Of a DNA stretch of 48,450 nucleotides, positions 21,816 through 30,799 are shown piece by piece. Source of the DNA: Chara braunii. Its lineage: Eukaryota; Streptophyta; Charophyceae; Charales; Characeae. The notes under the pieces were generated by a model. That model had not been told where the DNA came from, made no database searches, and saw only the letters and a program-made list of their open reading frames with translations. Every line of letters begins with the position of its first letter. The first letter of the stretch is position 1. The translations under genes and the position numbers were made by a program. The stretch is taken from the NCBI GenBank assembly GCA_003427395.1, contig BFEA01000544.1:867440-915889 (forward strand), read 5' to 3'.

Positions 21816-23021
21816 GAGTGAGACAGGGTAGAAGAGAAGTGGAATAAAACGTGTGAGCACCGACAATTTCAGAGAACATAGAAAAGACATTGTGACGTGC
21901 GTCTGCCGCACAATAAATACTTAACTAACGGTAATAAATTCCACGGCCGCACTCATCTCCCACAACAAGATTTCAAAGAACCGAAGAAAAAGAATCAGAT
22001 ACAATTATTTCTATTTCTAACTATTGTTGTTCTTTGTCTGTATGTGTGATGACGTCCTAAACAAGGGTGTACAGGTACCACGTCAGGCCCGTGTGATAAG
22101 ACACAACACACAAGTAAGTACTCAAAACACCACACACAGCAACAACAAGTAAGTATGCCGACAACAATCACAGAACAGTTTGTCAGCAATCTTCGTTAGT
22201 TTGCTGTGTCTTCTTGATGTTAGTGCGATCACCCACTCCTCATGACAACTGGCACTACAGCTGTGTAATCTATCCAGTCAGATGTACCGCCGTCGTCTTT
22301 AGAGTGCACCTCTTACTTGGCAGTATCTTGCCTGCCACGTGTCATCCCTGGAGTGCCAACATAGCAAATCTTGCCACGTCAGCACTCTGTCCAGTCTGTC
22401 AATAATGGGATGCCACACCAACAAATGTGTAGTCATCCTCGCTACGTGCCTCTTCCAAGCATCACGTGAGATACCATCGTCGTTCCAGCTAGTCAGATCA
22501 TGCCACGCCAGCCAAGGAGTTGAATGCCACGTCAGCAGGCAGACACCACCTCCGGAAGACAGGTGTGATGACCTGCTCCTGCCACGTCAGCAATCAGTCT
22601 TCTTTCCTCCAGGCCATGTCAGCATCTGCAGTAGACCCTGTCGCGTGTTAGCAACACAAGGAGTGCCACATCAGCAATCAACAGGGTCTTCAGACGAAGC
22701 ACGATATGTGCCACATCAGCAAGGGATCGCGATCCTGGCCGGCGTGTGGTATCCTTTGTCGCGATCTCGGCTGCCACGTCAATAGCCTGGGATATCTTCT
22801 CGCCGGCAGAGTCTGTACCTTGTCAGCTTCCCCGGTCAAGTCTTCTCGCCAGTGAATCTGCACTTCGTCAACAAACCCCGGCAGTGTATCCTCGCCAGAG
22901 AGGTATGTGCCACGTCAACACCCCCAGCGTATCCCTTGCCACGTCATCACCTACTCAACCTTACTTACCTACGCACCACCTGGCACGAACTCAATGTACA
23001 AATGTCATTGTCAGGAGAACT
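21816..23021 (-). promoter_or_regulatory. Leader of chromovirus 1 with an array of ACGT-core motifs
   Basis: About 1.2 kb lies between the primer-binding site and gag, with no gene. TGCCACGTCAGC or close variants recur (about 22372, 22525, 22580, 22664, 22709, 22772, 22908, 22938). The motif is a hybrid G-box/C-box, a known high-affinity plant bZIP site type; binding here is inference. No other structure was seen. Confidence 0.6.
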
Positions 23022-23033
23022 GCTCCGATACCA
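23022..23033 (-). other. Primer-binding site, initiator tRNA-Met type
   Basis: On the minus strand, TGGTATCGGAGC lies three bases after the LTR end (TGCA, ATT). It differs by one base from TGGTATCAGAGC, the usual complement of the 3' end of plant initiator tRNA-Met. It fixes the orientation and the inner edge of the 5' LTR. Confidence 0.88.
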
Positions 23034-23036
23034 AAT

Positions 23037-24048
23037 TGCAATGAACCCATATCGTGAAGACAGTTGTCAACAATGCAAGCCCAGATAAATGTCCATTGGC
23101 TGATGATTACTAATAGTCAAAATCATAACCAGTCAGAATGAGATGAGGTAATCATACACAGACGAAGAGAGAGGAGGGAGAAGAGACAAAGGAGAGGAAA
23201 GTACAATGCCCACTCCTGCTCGGACTCCCTCCTCCACTACCACCTCAATAATCAATAGTCTGAACGAGTATCCTAAGTAACCTCAATGTGCCACACGGCA
23301 CGTCTAATCAATCCCGCATCAGCACTGGAGCAATGTCGACATGAAGACAGCCAGGCACGTATCCACGAACTCTTCCACAGTCCTGATCTCCTCCTGAAGT
23401 GACAACGAAACAGAATAGCAATGCCGATTACGAGTCCTAACCATAGAACATGTGGCAGCAGCCACGTCAGTCAATGATACACGTGGCAGCAACCACGTCA
23501 GCGATAGCACATGGCAGCTGCCACGTCAGCATGCCAAGAAGACAGGAGCAGGCCGACCACCATGTCGGACCAGCAGCACCTCGCCAAGTCATGATGCCAG
23601 CGTCGCAACGTCGAGCCAGCGTTGAAGTCAACGCGTGAAGTCAGCATCAACGCAAGACATAATGAATGTCAAAGCCAGGAAGTCAGCGCTTATGTAGCGT
23701 TGACGCGGGGTCTGGACCCCGGATGCTGTATCCCTTGGCCGTCCAGATCTCAATGCGAATGAGGGCCCAGATTGGCCTGAAAGCGAATTCCCTCCGGCCT
23801 GGATGTTGTCTGGGTACCTGCGCACAACAAGTGAGTGTATCCAACCAAGGGCCTAGGTGCGGTACCTTTGACTCTACAGTTGACTTTGACTCTTGAATTT
23901 CCTGTGTGGAGCGTTCAGTCACACAACCACACTCGACAGACTCAGGCCTGGGGGTGTCTTGGTCACACAGCCCAACACAGACCTACTCGGGTCTGCGTGG
24001 CCTGGGGCTGGGTTCTGGGCCCCAGGCTACTCCTGAACAGGGTTACTA
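23037..24048 (-). repeat. 5' LTR of chromovirus 1
   Basis: A direct repeat of 14826-15852. It ends in TGCA next to the primer-binding site and starts near 24048 with TAGTAACCCTGTTCAGG, where the first bases differ from TGTAAAAACCC of the other LTR. It carries the same ACGT-core cluster (about 23450-23530) and TTGAC cluster (about 23868-23897). Confidence 0.92.
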
Positions 24049-24346
24049 GAAATCAATCAATCAATCAATCAACCAATTAATCAATCAATCAATCTTTTTT
24101 TTTTTTTTTTTTACACCCGGGAAAAAAAAAAACAACGATTTTTGTTTTTTGAATGGGGGGGGGTACCCCTCGACATCCGACCTCCCCCCGGCCCATCCAC
24201 CCCCTCAACACCCCTCCGAAAGGCCACGCACGGAGGGCCCAAGCCCGTACGTATAGGCAGTACGGGCGCTGAGGGCCCGTATGTACGCTCATACGGGAGT
24301 ACGGACGGACCGGGACGGTCCATCCCCGTACAGGGTGACGACACTG
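24049..24346 (+). repeat. Right module of the hAT-like element
   Basis: The (CAAT)n tract resumes after the LTR, then poly-T, ACACCCGGG, A-run, GAATGGGG, CCGACCTCCCCCCGGCCC, CAACACCCCTCCGAAAGGCCAC and GTACG-rich DNA, ending GACGACACTG at 24346. It matches 7749-8036 in order and largely in sequence. The ACGG/CCGT words can form many alternative hairpins. Confidence 0.85.
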
Positions 24347-24354
24347 CCCAACCG

Positions 24355-24660
24355 CAATCAGCGTTTCCGAATGGTTATCCCGCGTCGATGGGGTGGGGGA
24401 TGCCGTGTGAGCAGCCAGGCATTCCACGCAGTGCCGTAGCTGCGTTCACCGCTCACGGCCCTGGTGAACATGGACCGGTCACCGGTCACGTTTTCCGTGA
24501 CCGGTTGGAGTTCACGGAGTTCACTCAGAGAGGGAACTCCCTTTTTTTTTTTTTGGCTTGTAGGGAGGTGTTTTTTTTTGCGCACGTTTGTGCTCCATGT
24601 CAACGGGCACCTGCCCATATTTTTTTTATTTTTTATTTTATCGATTATATATATATATTC
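24355..24660. other. Noncoding stretch with a GGTCACCGG palindrome cluster
   Basis: ACCGGTCACG-ttttc-CGTGACCGGT (about 24484-24508) is a 10-bp inverted repeat with a short loop, followed by GTTCACGGAGTTCAC. A related set (GAACGGCCGTTC and GTGACCGGCCGGTCAC) lies at 25172-25214 in inverse orientation. The two may be ends of one element. Poly-T and (TA)n follow. Confidence 0.6.
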
Positions 24661-24706
24661 AGCCTCCTGATGAGTCGGTGAAACTCCGACGAAACAGTTT
24701 GTCACA
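24661..24706 (+). ncRNA. Hammerhead-ribozyme-like core
   Basis: CTGATGA (24667-24673), a 5-bp stem II GTCGG / CCGAC (24674-24678 with 24686-24690, loop TGAAACT), GAAA (24691-24694), then C-AGTTT-GTC (24695-24703). This is the conserved order of a type I hammerhead with the very short stem III known from Penelope-like elements and other retroelements. Cleavage would follow the GTC at 24703. The flanks (CAGCCTC before, ACAGCCCC after) do not pair into stem I, so it may be inactive or incomplete. The chance of this exact core plus stem II arising randomly is low. Confidence 0.6.
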
Positions 24707-25050
24707 GCCCCTCGTTTGTTGTCCTCTTCTCCCTCTCTGCCTACGGTTTACCGGGCAGTTCTATTTGACGATATATATATTTATTGAAAAAAAAAAAGAA
24801 AATCAAGTTCGGTTGTGTTAGGGATGGCTTTCGTTGGTCGTGTGGGGCATTCGCAGGCTGTTCTGGGCCCTAAAAAAATATATATATGATCATATGATAA
24901 TGAAATTATGACACTGCGACAGGCTGCCAACACCATACTACAAAAAAAAAAAAAACGGTCGGGCCTCATTTCCCGCAGGGCCCTGCACAAACCCCACGCC
25001 CACCTCCACCCCCAAATTTTATTTTATTTTTAATCAAAGACACCCCATTC

Positions 25051-25083
<33 letters not shown>

Positions 25084-25249
25084 GAAGGCACGGGGGTGTA
25101 GAAGGCCCCCGCACCACCCTCCTCCCGCCTTGATCCCGACCGTACCGGCGCCCAGGTGGGTGGAAAACCCATGAACGGCCGTTCACGAATTTTGGCCCCG
25201 GTGACCGGCCGGTCACGTTCACGGGATCGACACTGGTTCCACGTACGTC
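24707..25249. other. A/T-rich stretch and inverse palindrome cluster
   Basis: (TA)n near 24771-24781 and 24880-24890, A- and T-runs, then a CCCC-rich block. GAACGGCCGTTC (25172-25183) and the perfect 16-bp palindrome GTGACCGGCCGGTCAC (about 25200-25215) lie at the right. No coding evidence. Confidence 0.55.
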
Positions 25250-25256
25250 ATATGCA

Positions 25257-26004
25257 GTGGTCGAGGTCCTTCAACGAGTCAATTATAGGTGGAGAGTCGA
25301 TATGGGCGTCGCGGGCGAAGATGGTAGACTGGCGATGCAGAGTTCGAATATGGACGTCAACTTTCGCGGGCAGGCGGAGAAGCAAAGAAGGGCCTTTGGC
25401 GGGGGAAGTGCCCCCCGCACTGCCCCATCGCCCGATCGCATGGATTTTTCGCCGCAGGCAATGGAAGATGGGGACAGTCGGCGGCCCTCCCCCAACGCAG
25501 GAGCATAGGACGCGTCGAGTGGTCCTGTGGAGGACATTGCTGGGACGCAGGCAGCGGCGGCCGGTGGTGGACAGTTGGTGCAGGGGATGGCGGTTGCAGG
25601 TATGGGGGAAACAAGAGAAGGCGGTAAGAAAATGACAACGGCGAGCAATGCGAGTGGGGTTGGAGAGTCTGACGCAAAAGAAAAGAGTCGGGGTGACAGT
25701 TGGAGGTTGGATGAAATGTTGGCGCTGCTGCGATACCTCGCGGAAGAGGATGCTATGCACTTTAACAGATCGAGAAGGCAGCAGATGAAGGGGAAGAAAA
25801 AGAGACATATGAGTGGGTCGTGTCGAAGATGGTGCAGCAAGGCTTCACTAAAAGGCTGGTAGGGGAGTGCGAGAGAAAGTTCTACGTTCTTGTGGACCAA
25901 GTGAGGAAGATCAGGGAATTCCATAACTCGTCGGGCGAGCGTATCTACTGGAATATGGACACATGCAAACGAGCGCTTGGAAAAAATTGTGAACTGTTAC
26001 CCTA
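25257..26004 (+). pseudogene. Myb/SANT-like (trihelix-type) domain gene, broken
   Basis: A Gly/Ala/Ser-rich N-terminal part (25257-25690) is interrupted by TAG at 25506. A helical domain follows: SWRLDEMLALLRYLAEED, then after a frameshift near 25785 YEWVVSKMVQQGFTKRLVGECERKFYVLVDQVRKIREF, ending SGERIYWNMDTCKRALGKNCELLP. Spaced Trp, Cys and Lys residues and the YWxM-RxLGK ending fit Myb/SANT-like DNA-binding domains of plant trihelix factors and transposon-linked regulators. This is by pattern, not alignment. One stop and one frameshift argue for a pseudogene, though assembly error is possible. Confidence 0.6.
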
Positions 26005-26429
26005 AAGAACTCAGTTTGGAAAGGACTGATACTGGAACTGGGATTCTTGACTTCTTGGAAACAAGATTGTTCATTGCCGAAAATGACAAACACGTATTAG
26101 TAACTCACAAATTTAAGAACAGGGAATCAATCTGGGAACCCGGGAACCTCCATTATCAGACTTACAAAAACCCCGCATCCAAAAAAGCCAAATTCGCCGC
26201 TATAGCAAACACCGTCCTACGCATATCCGAGAACTGCAATAGCAGTGGGACTACATGCATCGGGGTACTAACACTAGCTATTGAATTGAAAAAATTGGGG
26301 TACGGGGGTGACATCATTCAGACTGCACTCAGATGGATGCAACCGAGAGATTCACGCAATCCCTTTTGGAGCAAAATCCAGGAGATAGTAAAATCCGTGT
26401 GCACTAGTAGTAGTAAGGACGAAATCTGA
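25977..26429 (+). pseudogene. Fragment like the C-terminal part of a Penelope-type RT
   Basis: Open for 150 codons, overlapping the end of the Myb-like part in another frame. It reads YPKELSLERTDTGTGILDFLE, HVLVTHKFKNRESIWEPGN, VLRISENCNSS and LAIELKKLGYGGDIIQTAL. This spacing (YP..L.L, FLD-like segment, K.N, R...C, L...GY) matches what follows the YxDD motif in Penelope-like RTs. The catalytic fingers and palm are absent, so only a fragment is present. The nearby hammerhead core, a feature of such elements, fits. Assignment is by pattern only. Confidence 0.4.
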
Positions 26430-27290
26430 CTTTACAAATCTTTGATACGGAAGCCTACGGCTGGTCAGGGCCCGGATACGCGAAGGGTAACTCACAACAT
26501 CAGGGACCACGTTTCTGAATCGGGTCGAGACGGTGGACTCCATTATATGTAATTGCCTTCTACGTGTACCCGCCCGACAAGAAGGTTATATACCGGCTTC
26601 AGTTACTGTGCAGCAGTCTCCAAGCGTTCGTCTGTATGTCCAACGCTTACATCTCTCTGCGAGATTTTGTATCAAGACAAGATGAGCAACTCCATCAAGG
26701 ATATCCCGTCTTCATAAGAACCCGCTCGGGGTTTGCGGGTCCATACAGGTACCGTGAAAATGGGCAGTCCGCGCCAGCGCCGGCGCTCTACAGTTCTTTA
26801 ACTTTATCGACGGACAGACGAGCTACGTCTGGCGGGAACCTTACCTCTGCATCGCGACAGACCGAATGACTCCATTCAGATCGTTTACTCCCACCAGAAC
26901 CTGCCTGTTGAGGCGGTCCGGTACAGGTACGGAGATCGTCGGCAGCCCTCTCAGGCGCTTGGTAACGAGCGCATTTATCTGTTCAGCTTCTTGGACCTCA
27001 TTTACTGTGTTGTTTTTCTAAGGAACGTATGCCCACTCGAGTTTCCAGGTAGCAGGTGGCAAATCTCTTATTTAAGCACAGTGCTATACGTAGGATGTCC
27101 TCAATCTGAGTGGTGTATTGAGTGGAAGGGTTGAGTATCCGTAATGGTGTTACGGATGGTGGAGGGGAAGATGTTGTACGCCACGATATTCAAGCTCAAG
27201 GCATCTTCTTCTATTTCGGTTCCATTGGTGTAATCTCTCTCTCATGGAACATGGACAAACAAGAGAGAAAGCAGGACGGGTTGCCCCTGC
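26430..27290 (+). other. Degraded coding-looking stretch, unidentified
   Basis: Two open patches in different frames (26564-26869; about 26820-27121) share a loosely similar text: YRYRENGQSAPAPALY and YRYGDRRQPSQALGNERIY, the latter followed by LFSFLDLIYCVVFL. They may be diverged duplicates of one segment. No family is recognised. Confidence 0.3.
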
Positions 27291-27299
27291 ATCTGTGTT

Positions 27300-28632
27300 G
27301 CATCCCGTACGTCGTACGGGGGTTTTGTCGTACGGCCGTACGGCCGGTCCCGTACAAAGTGACGAACCCCCCCCCCCCAAAAAACGTAATATATATATAT
27401 ATATATATGGGGATGTAGAGCTTTCCGTGCTCTAGACCCCCATATTTTTTATTTTATTTTCTTGTCCTTTTTTATATTTTAAAAAATTAGAAAACATTGA
27501 AACGCAACAAAATAATAATAATAAAGAAATAAAAATTGATTGATTGATTGATTGATTAATGAAAAAATAAAAATAAAAAAAATGATGTCGCGCACCTTTT
27601 TTTTTTATGGATTGATTGATTGAATGGTTGGTTGGGGGAGGGTCCCCCCCCCNNNNNNNNNNNNNNNNNNNNNNNNNNNNNNNNNNNNNNNNNNNNNNNN
27701 NNNNNNNNNNNNNNNNNNNNNNNNNNNNNNNNNNNNNNNNNNNNNNNNNNNNNNNNNNNNNNNNNNNNNNNNNNNNNNNNNNNNNNNNNNNNNNNNNNNN
27801 NNNNNNNNNNNNNNNNNNNNNNNNNNNNNNNNNNNNNNNNNNNNNNNNNNNNNNNNNNNNNNNNNNNNNNNNNNNNNNNNNNNNNNNNNNNNNNNNNNNN
27901 NNNNNNNNNNNNNNNNNNNNNNNNNNNNNNNNNNNNNNNNNNNNNNNNNNNNNNNNNNNNNNNNNNNNNNNNNNNNNNNNNNNNNNNNNNNNNNNNNNNN
28001 NNNNNNNNNNNNNNNNNNNNNNNNNNNNNNNNNNNNNNNNNNNNNNNNNNNNNNNNNNNNNNNNNNNNNNNNNNNNNNNNNNNNNNNNNNNNNNNNNNNN
28101 NNNNNNNNNNNNNNNNNNNNNNNNNNNNNNNNNNNNNNNNNNNNNNNNNNNNNNNNNNNNNNNNNNNNNNNNNNNNNNNNNNNNNNNNNNNNNNNNNNNN
28201 NNNNNNNNNNNNNNNNNNNNNNNNNNNNNNNNNNNNNNNNNNNNNNNNNNNNNNNNNNNNNNNNNNNNNNNNNNNNNNNNNNNNNNNNNNNNNNNNNNNN
28301 NNNNNNNNNNNNNNNNNNNNNNNNNNNNNNNNNNNNNNNNNNNNNNNNNNNNNNNNNNNNNNNNNNNNNNNNNNNNNNNNNNNNNNNNNNNNNNNNNNNN
28401 NNNNNNNNNNNNNNNNNNNNNNNNNNNNNNNNNNNNNNNNNNNNNNNNNNNNNNNNNNNNNNNNNNNNNNNNNNNNNNNNNNNNNNNNNNNNNNNNNNNN
28501 NNNNNNNNNNNNNNNNNNNNNNNNNNNNNNNNGCCTAGGGGGCCGTACATACGGACGTACGACCATACGTATTCCCCGTATTCGTACGGGGGGACACATA
28601 GCCCTACGTTACGTACGACAATGTTGGGATGC
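27300..28632 (-). mobile_element. Third CGTACG-ended composite element, with assembly gap
   Basis: Left end CCCGTACGTCGTACGGGGG (27304), then C-run, (TA)n (27391-27408), (TTGA)n (27536-27557), A-rich DNA, GTCGCGCACC, (GATT)n, GGGGGAGGGTCCCCCCCCC, the N gap, then CCTAGGGGGCCGTACATACGG and CGTACGACAATGTTGGGATG (to 28632). It has the same parts as 14221-24346 in matching or reverse order. Clear target duplications were not found. Confidence 0.6.
27653..28532. other. Assembly gap, 880 Ns
   Basis: A run of N. It begins inside a G-run/C-run hairpin and ends in CGTACG-rich DNA, so hard-to-read hairpin DNA of the composite element probably lies within. Open frames drawn across it are meaningless. 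Confidence 0.99.
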
Positions 28633-28645
28633 GATTCAGTAGAAG

Positions 28646-29116
28646 TTGGGGAAGTCTTCTGGGTCTTGCGACCAAGTGGTGAACTCCGTTGATGTTCTTG
28701 GAGGTGCCACCAGTGTTGTTACATCAGATGACGAAGAGGGGGGGGTGAGTGAGGGAACCGTGCCACGTAGGCGAGAGGAGAGTGACATGTCGGAGGGGTC
28801 CAAGTACCAGCGTACCGAAGGAGGAGGGCGACGCAGCAAGTTGGACTCCCCGGCTGCAGGTGGGAGAGACAAAACCATGTCTGACATCGTCACGGCGTTG
28901 GTGGATTCGAACAAACAAACTGAGAAAATGCTTGCGGGAACTTTCATGACTGCTTTCGAGGGGTTGAACAAAACGATGGCTGACGACAATAGCGCCTTGC
29001 TCTAATGCTTCGCTATGCTGACGGGGTTTTTGGTCGGACGTCCTGCACACAATTCCAACGGCGACAGAGGCGAAGGTCGACCGGACAGGGGTGAGGAGAG
29101 TCGACCGCATGAGCAA
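28646..29116 (+). pseudogene. Acidic/helical C-terminal-like segment, unidentified
   Basis: An open frame of 119 codons (TSDDEEGGVSEG, a basic patch RRREE, then the helical stretch DIVTALVDSNKQTEKMLAGT) ends in TAA at 29003. It reads on in frame for 37 codons (CFAMLTGFLVGRPA) to TGA. An acidic linker followed by a helical tail is common after Myb/SANT-like domains. It may be the displaced tail of the gene at 25257-26004, but that is inference. Confidence 0.4.
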
Positions 29117-29363
29117 TGACGTCAGTGCATGGATTTGAGCATTGCAATGCGGCTGGTGGAGATGGTCGGCTCCCATTACGTCATGCCAACATGTGAGAGA
29201 CATCACAGACAACACTGACGCCGTAGGCATGGCGCCTTCCGTTGTTTTCATGTCTTTCTCCCACGGTGGTCAGTGAGTGTGTTGTTTGGCTGTGATGTGC
29301 AAGTTTATTTTTATTTTTTTTGGCTTTTGTTTGTCATTTTGTGCGTGCAGGACTCCCTTTGGC

Positions 29364-29720
29364 ATGGAACCCACGTTTTCCCCTACGAAAATTCCTCTCG
29401 AGGAAGTCCTGCACATGGCTAGAGAGTCCACTCGTTCCGTGCGTGCGAAGTAGAGACTTCGCACTCGTGCACAACCGAATGATAGAGAACGCGCACGAGC
29501 TTGCAAGAAAGAGAGGTGTCCTATTTGAGTGTGTGCACACGATGGTTGCGGAGCTGAAGCGAATGTGCAGCGATGTCGATAACGCGAACTTGAGGGAGGT
29601 CGTCGCGGCATCCAAGCTGGGAAATTCCGAGCGCCTTGTTGCAGAGCTGCATGACGAGGTCGACCGCCTCCATGCATAGGTTCTGGTGTTGGAGGGGGAG
29701 GTTCACAAGGCCCAAGCGGG
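29364..29720 (+). pseudogene. Coiled-coil-like broken ORF, unidentified
   Basis: ATG at 29369 opens MEPTFSPTKIPLEEVLHMARE and meets TAG near 29450. In the next frame it continues RMIENAHELARKRGVLFECVHTMVAELKRM to RLVAELHDEVDRLHA, a heptad-like helical pattern, then TAG at 29677 and VLVLEGEVHKAQA. One frameshift and one stop suggest a pseudogene. No family assigned. Confidence 0.4.
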
Positions 29721-30799
29721 GGGGCGAACGATATTGACGTCAATGGACAATCCATCTTCTCTGAGTGGAGGGACTGCCGTTAGTGTTGTTGTGTCCTTTT
29801 GCCAGCAATGAGCGGAAGCTGCAGTCCGCTCTCATGGTTGGAGGATAGTTGGCGATGCGGACGTTCATGGATGACCATGCTCGAATTCGGGAAGATCTCC
29901 GAATACCAACCGCCGTGAGATCAATCGGATCGGTGAACGTTTACGCTGGACAGTCGAGGGGGATGCGGACTCGTCCACTAGTGGCATGGCGGGGGGAAGT
30001 GGGAGATGCCATCGTTGTAGTCTGGCATGTTAAAAAGGTTTGACATGGCTGTTTTGGTTGCGGCAGTCTTGCAGTAGTTGGGGGGAGGGGGGGAGGGACG
30101 CATTGTTGTTGACGCAGCAGCCGTGGATGTGCACACACCCTACGGTACTTGCTGAGTTTGAGTCTGTCTGTCTTTCCTTTCTGCATTGAGTCTCTTTTGT
30201 CCTAGGTGTTAGGACTTTGTGGATGAAGGATAGGGTTGGATGACGAAACCTTAGTCTGACTTTGTAGGGCTGAGGCTGGGGCTGATCCAACTTTCCAGGG
30301 GGGCATAACCCTCCCAAGGACCGGTGCTGACCGGCTGGAAATGGTTGGTAGGACTTAGTGGGCCTGAACGGCAGCTAAGGCTGACACACCAGCCAGTCTT
30401 TAAGTATTGAGGGCCTGTTTGAACCACCCCCCTACCGGACCTAGTAAGGCTGATGATCTGTGTCTGACGACTCGACTGTCCCGGGGGACACGAACCCCTC
30501 CAAGGACCGGTACAGACCGACGGGCTGCTCGGTGTGGCACAGTAGGCCGGAAAGGCTGAGTTGTGTGGGTTGAAAGCACAGGCAGAACCACGCTGATCAC
30601 GTCGTCCTGACTGCGACGTTAAAGAATTCTTGCGGAGTTTGGGGGATCTCCTTAAATGCCTCCAGATCAGCTGATGGTTCAGTAGTGACAGCCTTAGAGT
30701 AGTTTTGAGTTGTGATCTTAGAGAGTCAGTCAGCAGGTCAGTGTCCGGGTAGGTCTAAGTGGTAAGGAGTGGAACACTTGTCGTACACTTGACACCACG
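29721..30799. other. Noncoding stretch with a 186-bp-spaced repeat, possible leader of chromovirus 2
   Basis: CAAGGACCGGT with neighbouring text (CC-rich before, GACCG and AGGCTGA after) occurs at 30315 and 30501, 186 bp apart. The position, just before gag, fits an untranslated leader. I found no LTR end and no TGGTATCAGAGC-type primer site here. Confidence 0.5.

Larger units (their letters stand above)
14826..24048 (-). mobile_element. Ty3/gypsy chromovirus 1 (minus strand), decayed, with both LTRs
   Basis: A 9.2-kb element with gag, protease, RT, RNase H, integrase and chromodomain in the order usual for Ty3/gypsy, read from high to low coordinates. LTRs of about 1.0 kb (about 95% identical by eye), a tRNA-Met-type primer-binding site and a purine-rich tract next to the 3' LTR are visible. 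The coding region holds several stops and frameshifts plus a 544-bp MITE, so it is not autonomous. It sits inside a (CAAT)n tract, so its target duplication cannot be separated from the repeat. Confidence 0.93.
14213..24354. mobile_element. hAT-like element with an LTR retrotransposon nested inside
   Basis: The left end at 14221 reads CAGTGTCGTCCCCCGTACG. The right end at 24346, reverse-complemented, reads CAGTGTCGTCACCCTGTACG. The first ten bases are identical. Flanks are CCCAGCCG (14213-14220) and CCCAACCG (24347-24354), an 8-bp target duplication with one mismatch. A CAGTG start with 8-bp duplications is the hAT pattern. Without the retrotransposon the element is about 0.9 kb and has no transposase, so it is non-autonomous. 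Its interior is (GT)n, G7/C7 hairpins and (CAAT)n. The retrotransposon entered the (CAAT)n tract. Confidence 0.72.

Noticed and set aside
25283-25924. 213-codon minus-strand open frame opposite the Myb-like gene
   Set aside because: A shadow of the GC-biased plus-strand coding sequence; Ser/Pro/Leu composition with no domain.
27432-28692. Long open frames across the gap
   Set aside because: They consist almost wholly of unknown bases.
30440-30480. CTGATGA as a second hammerhead
   Set aside because: No GAAA and no stem II follow it; the same applies to CTGATGA near 14888 and 23098.
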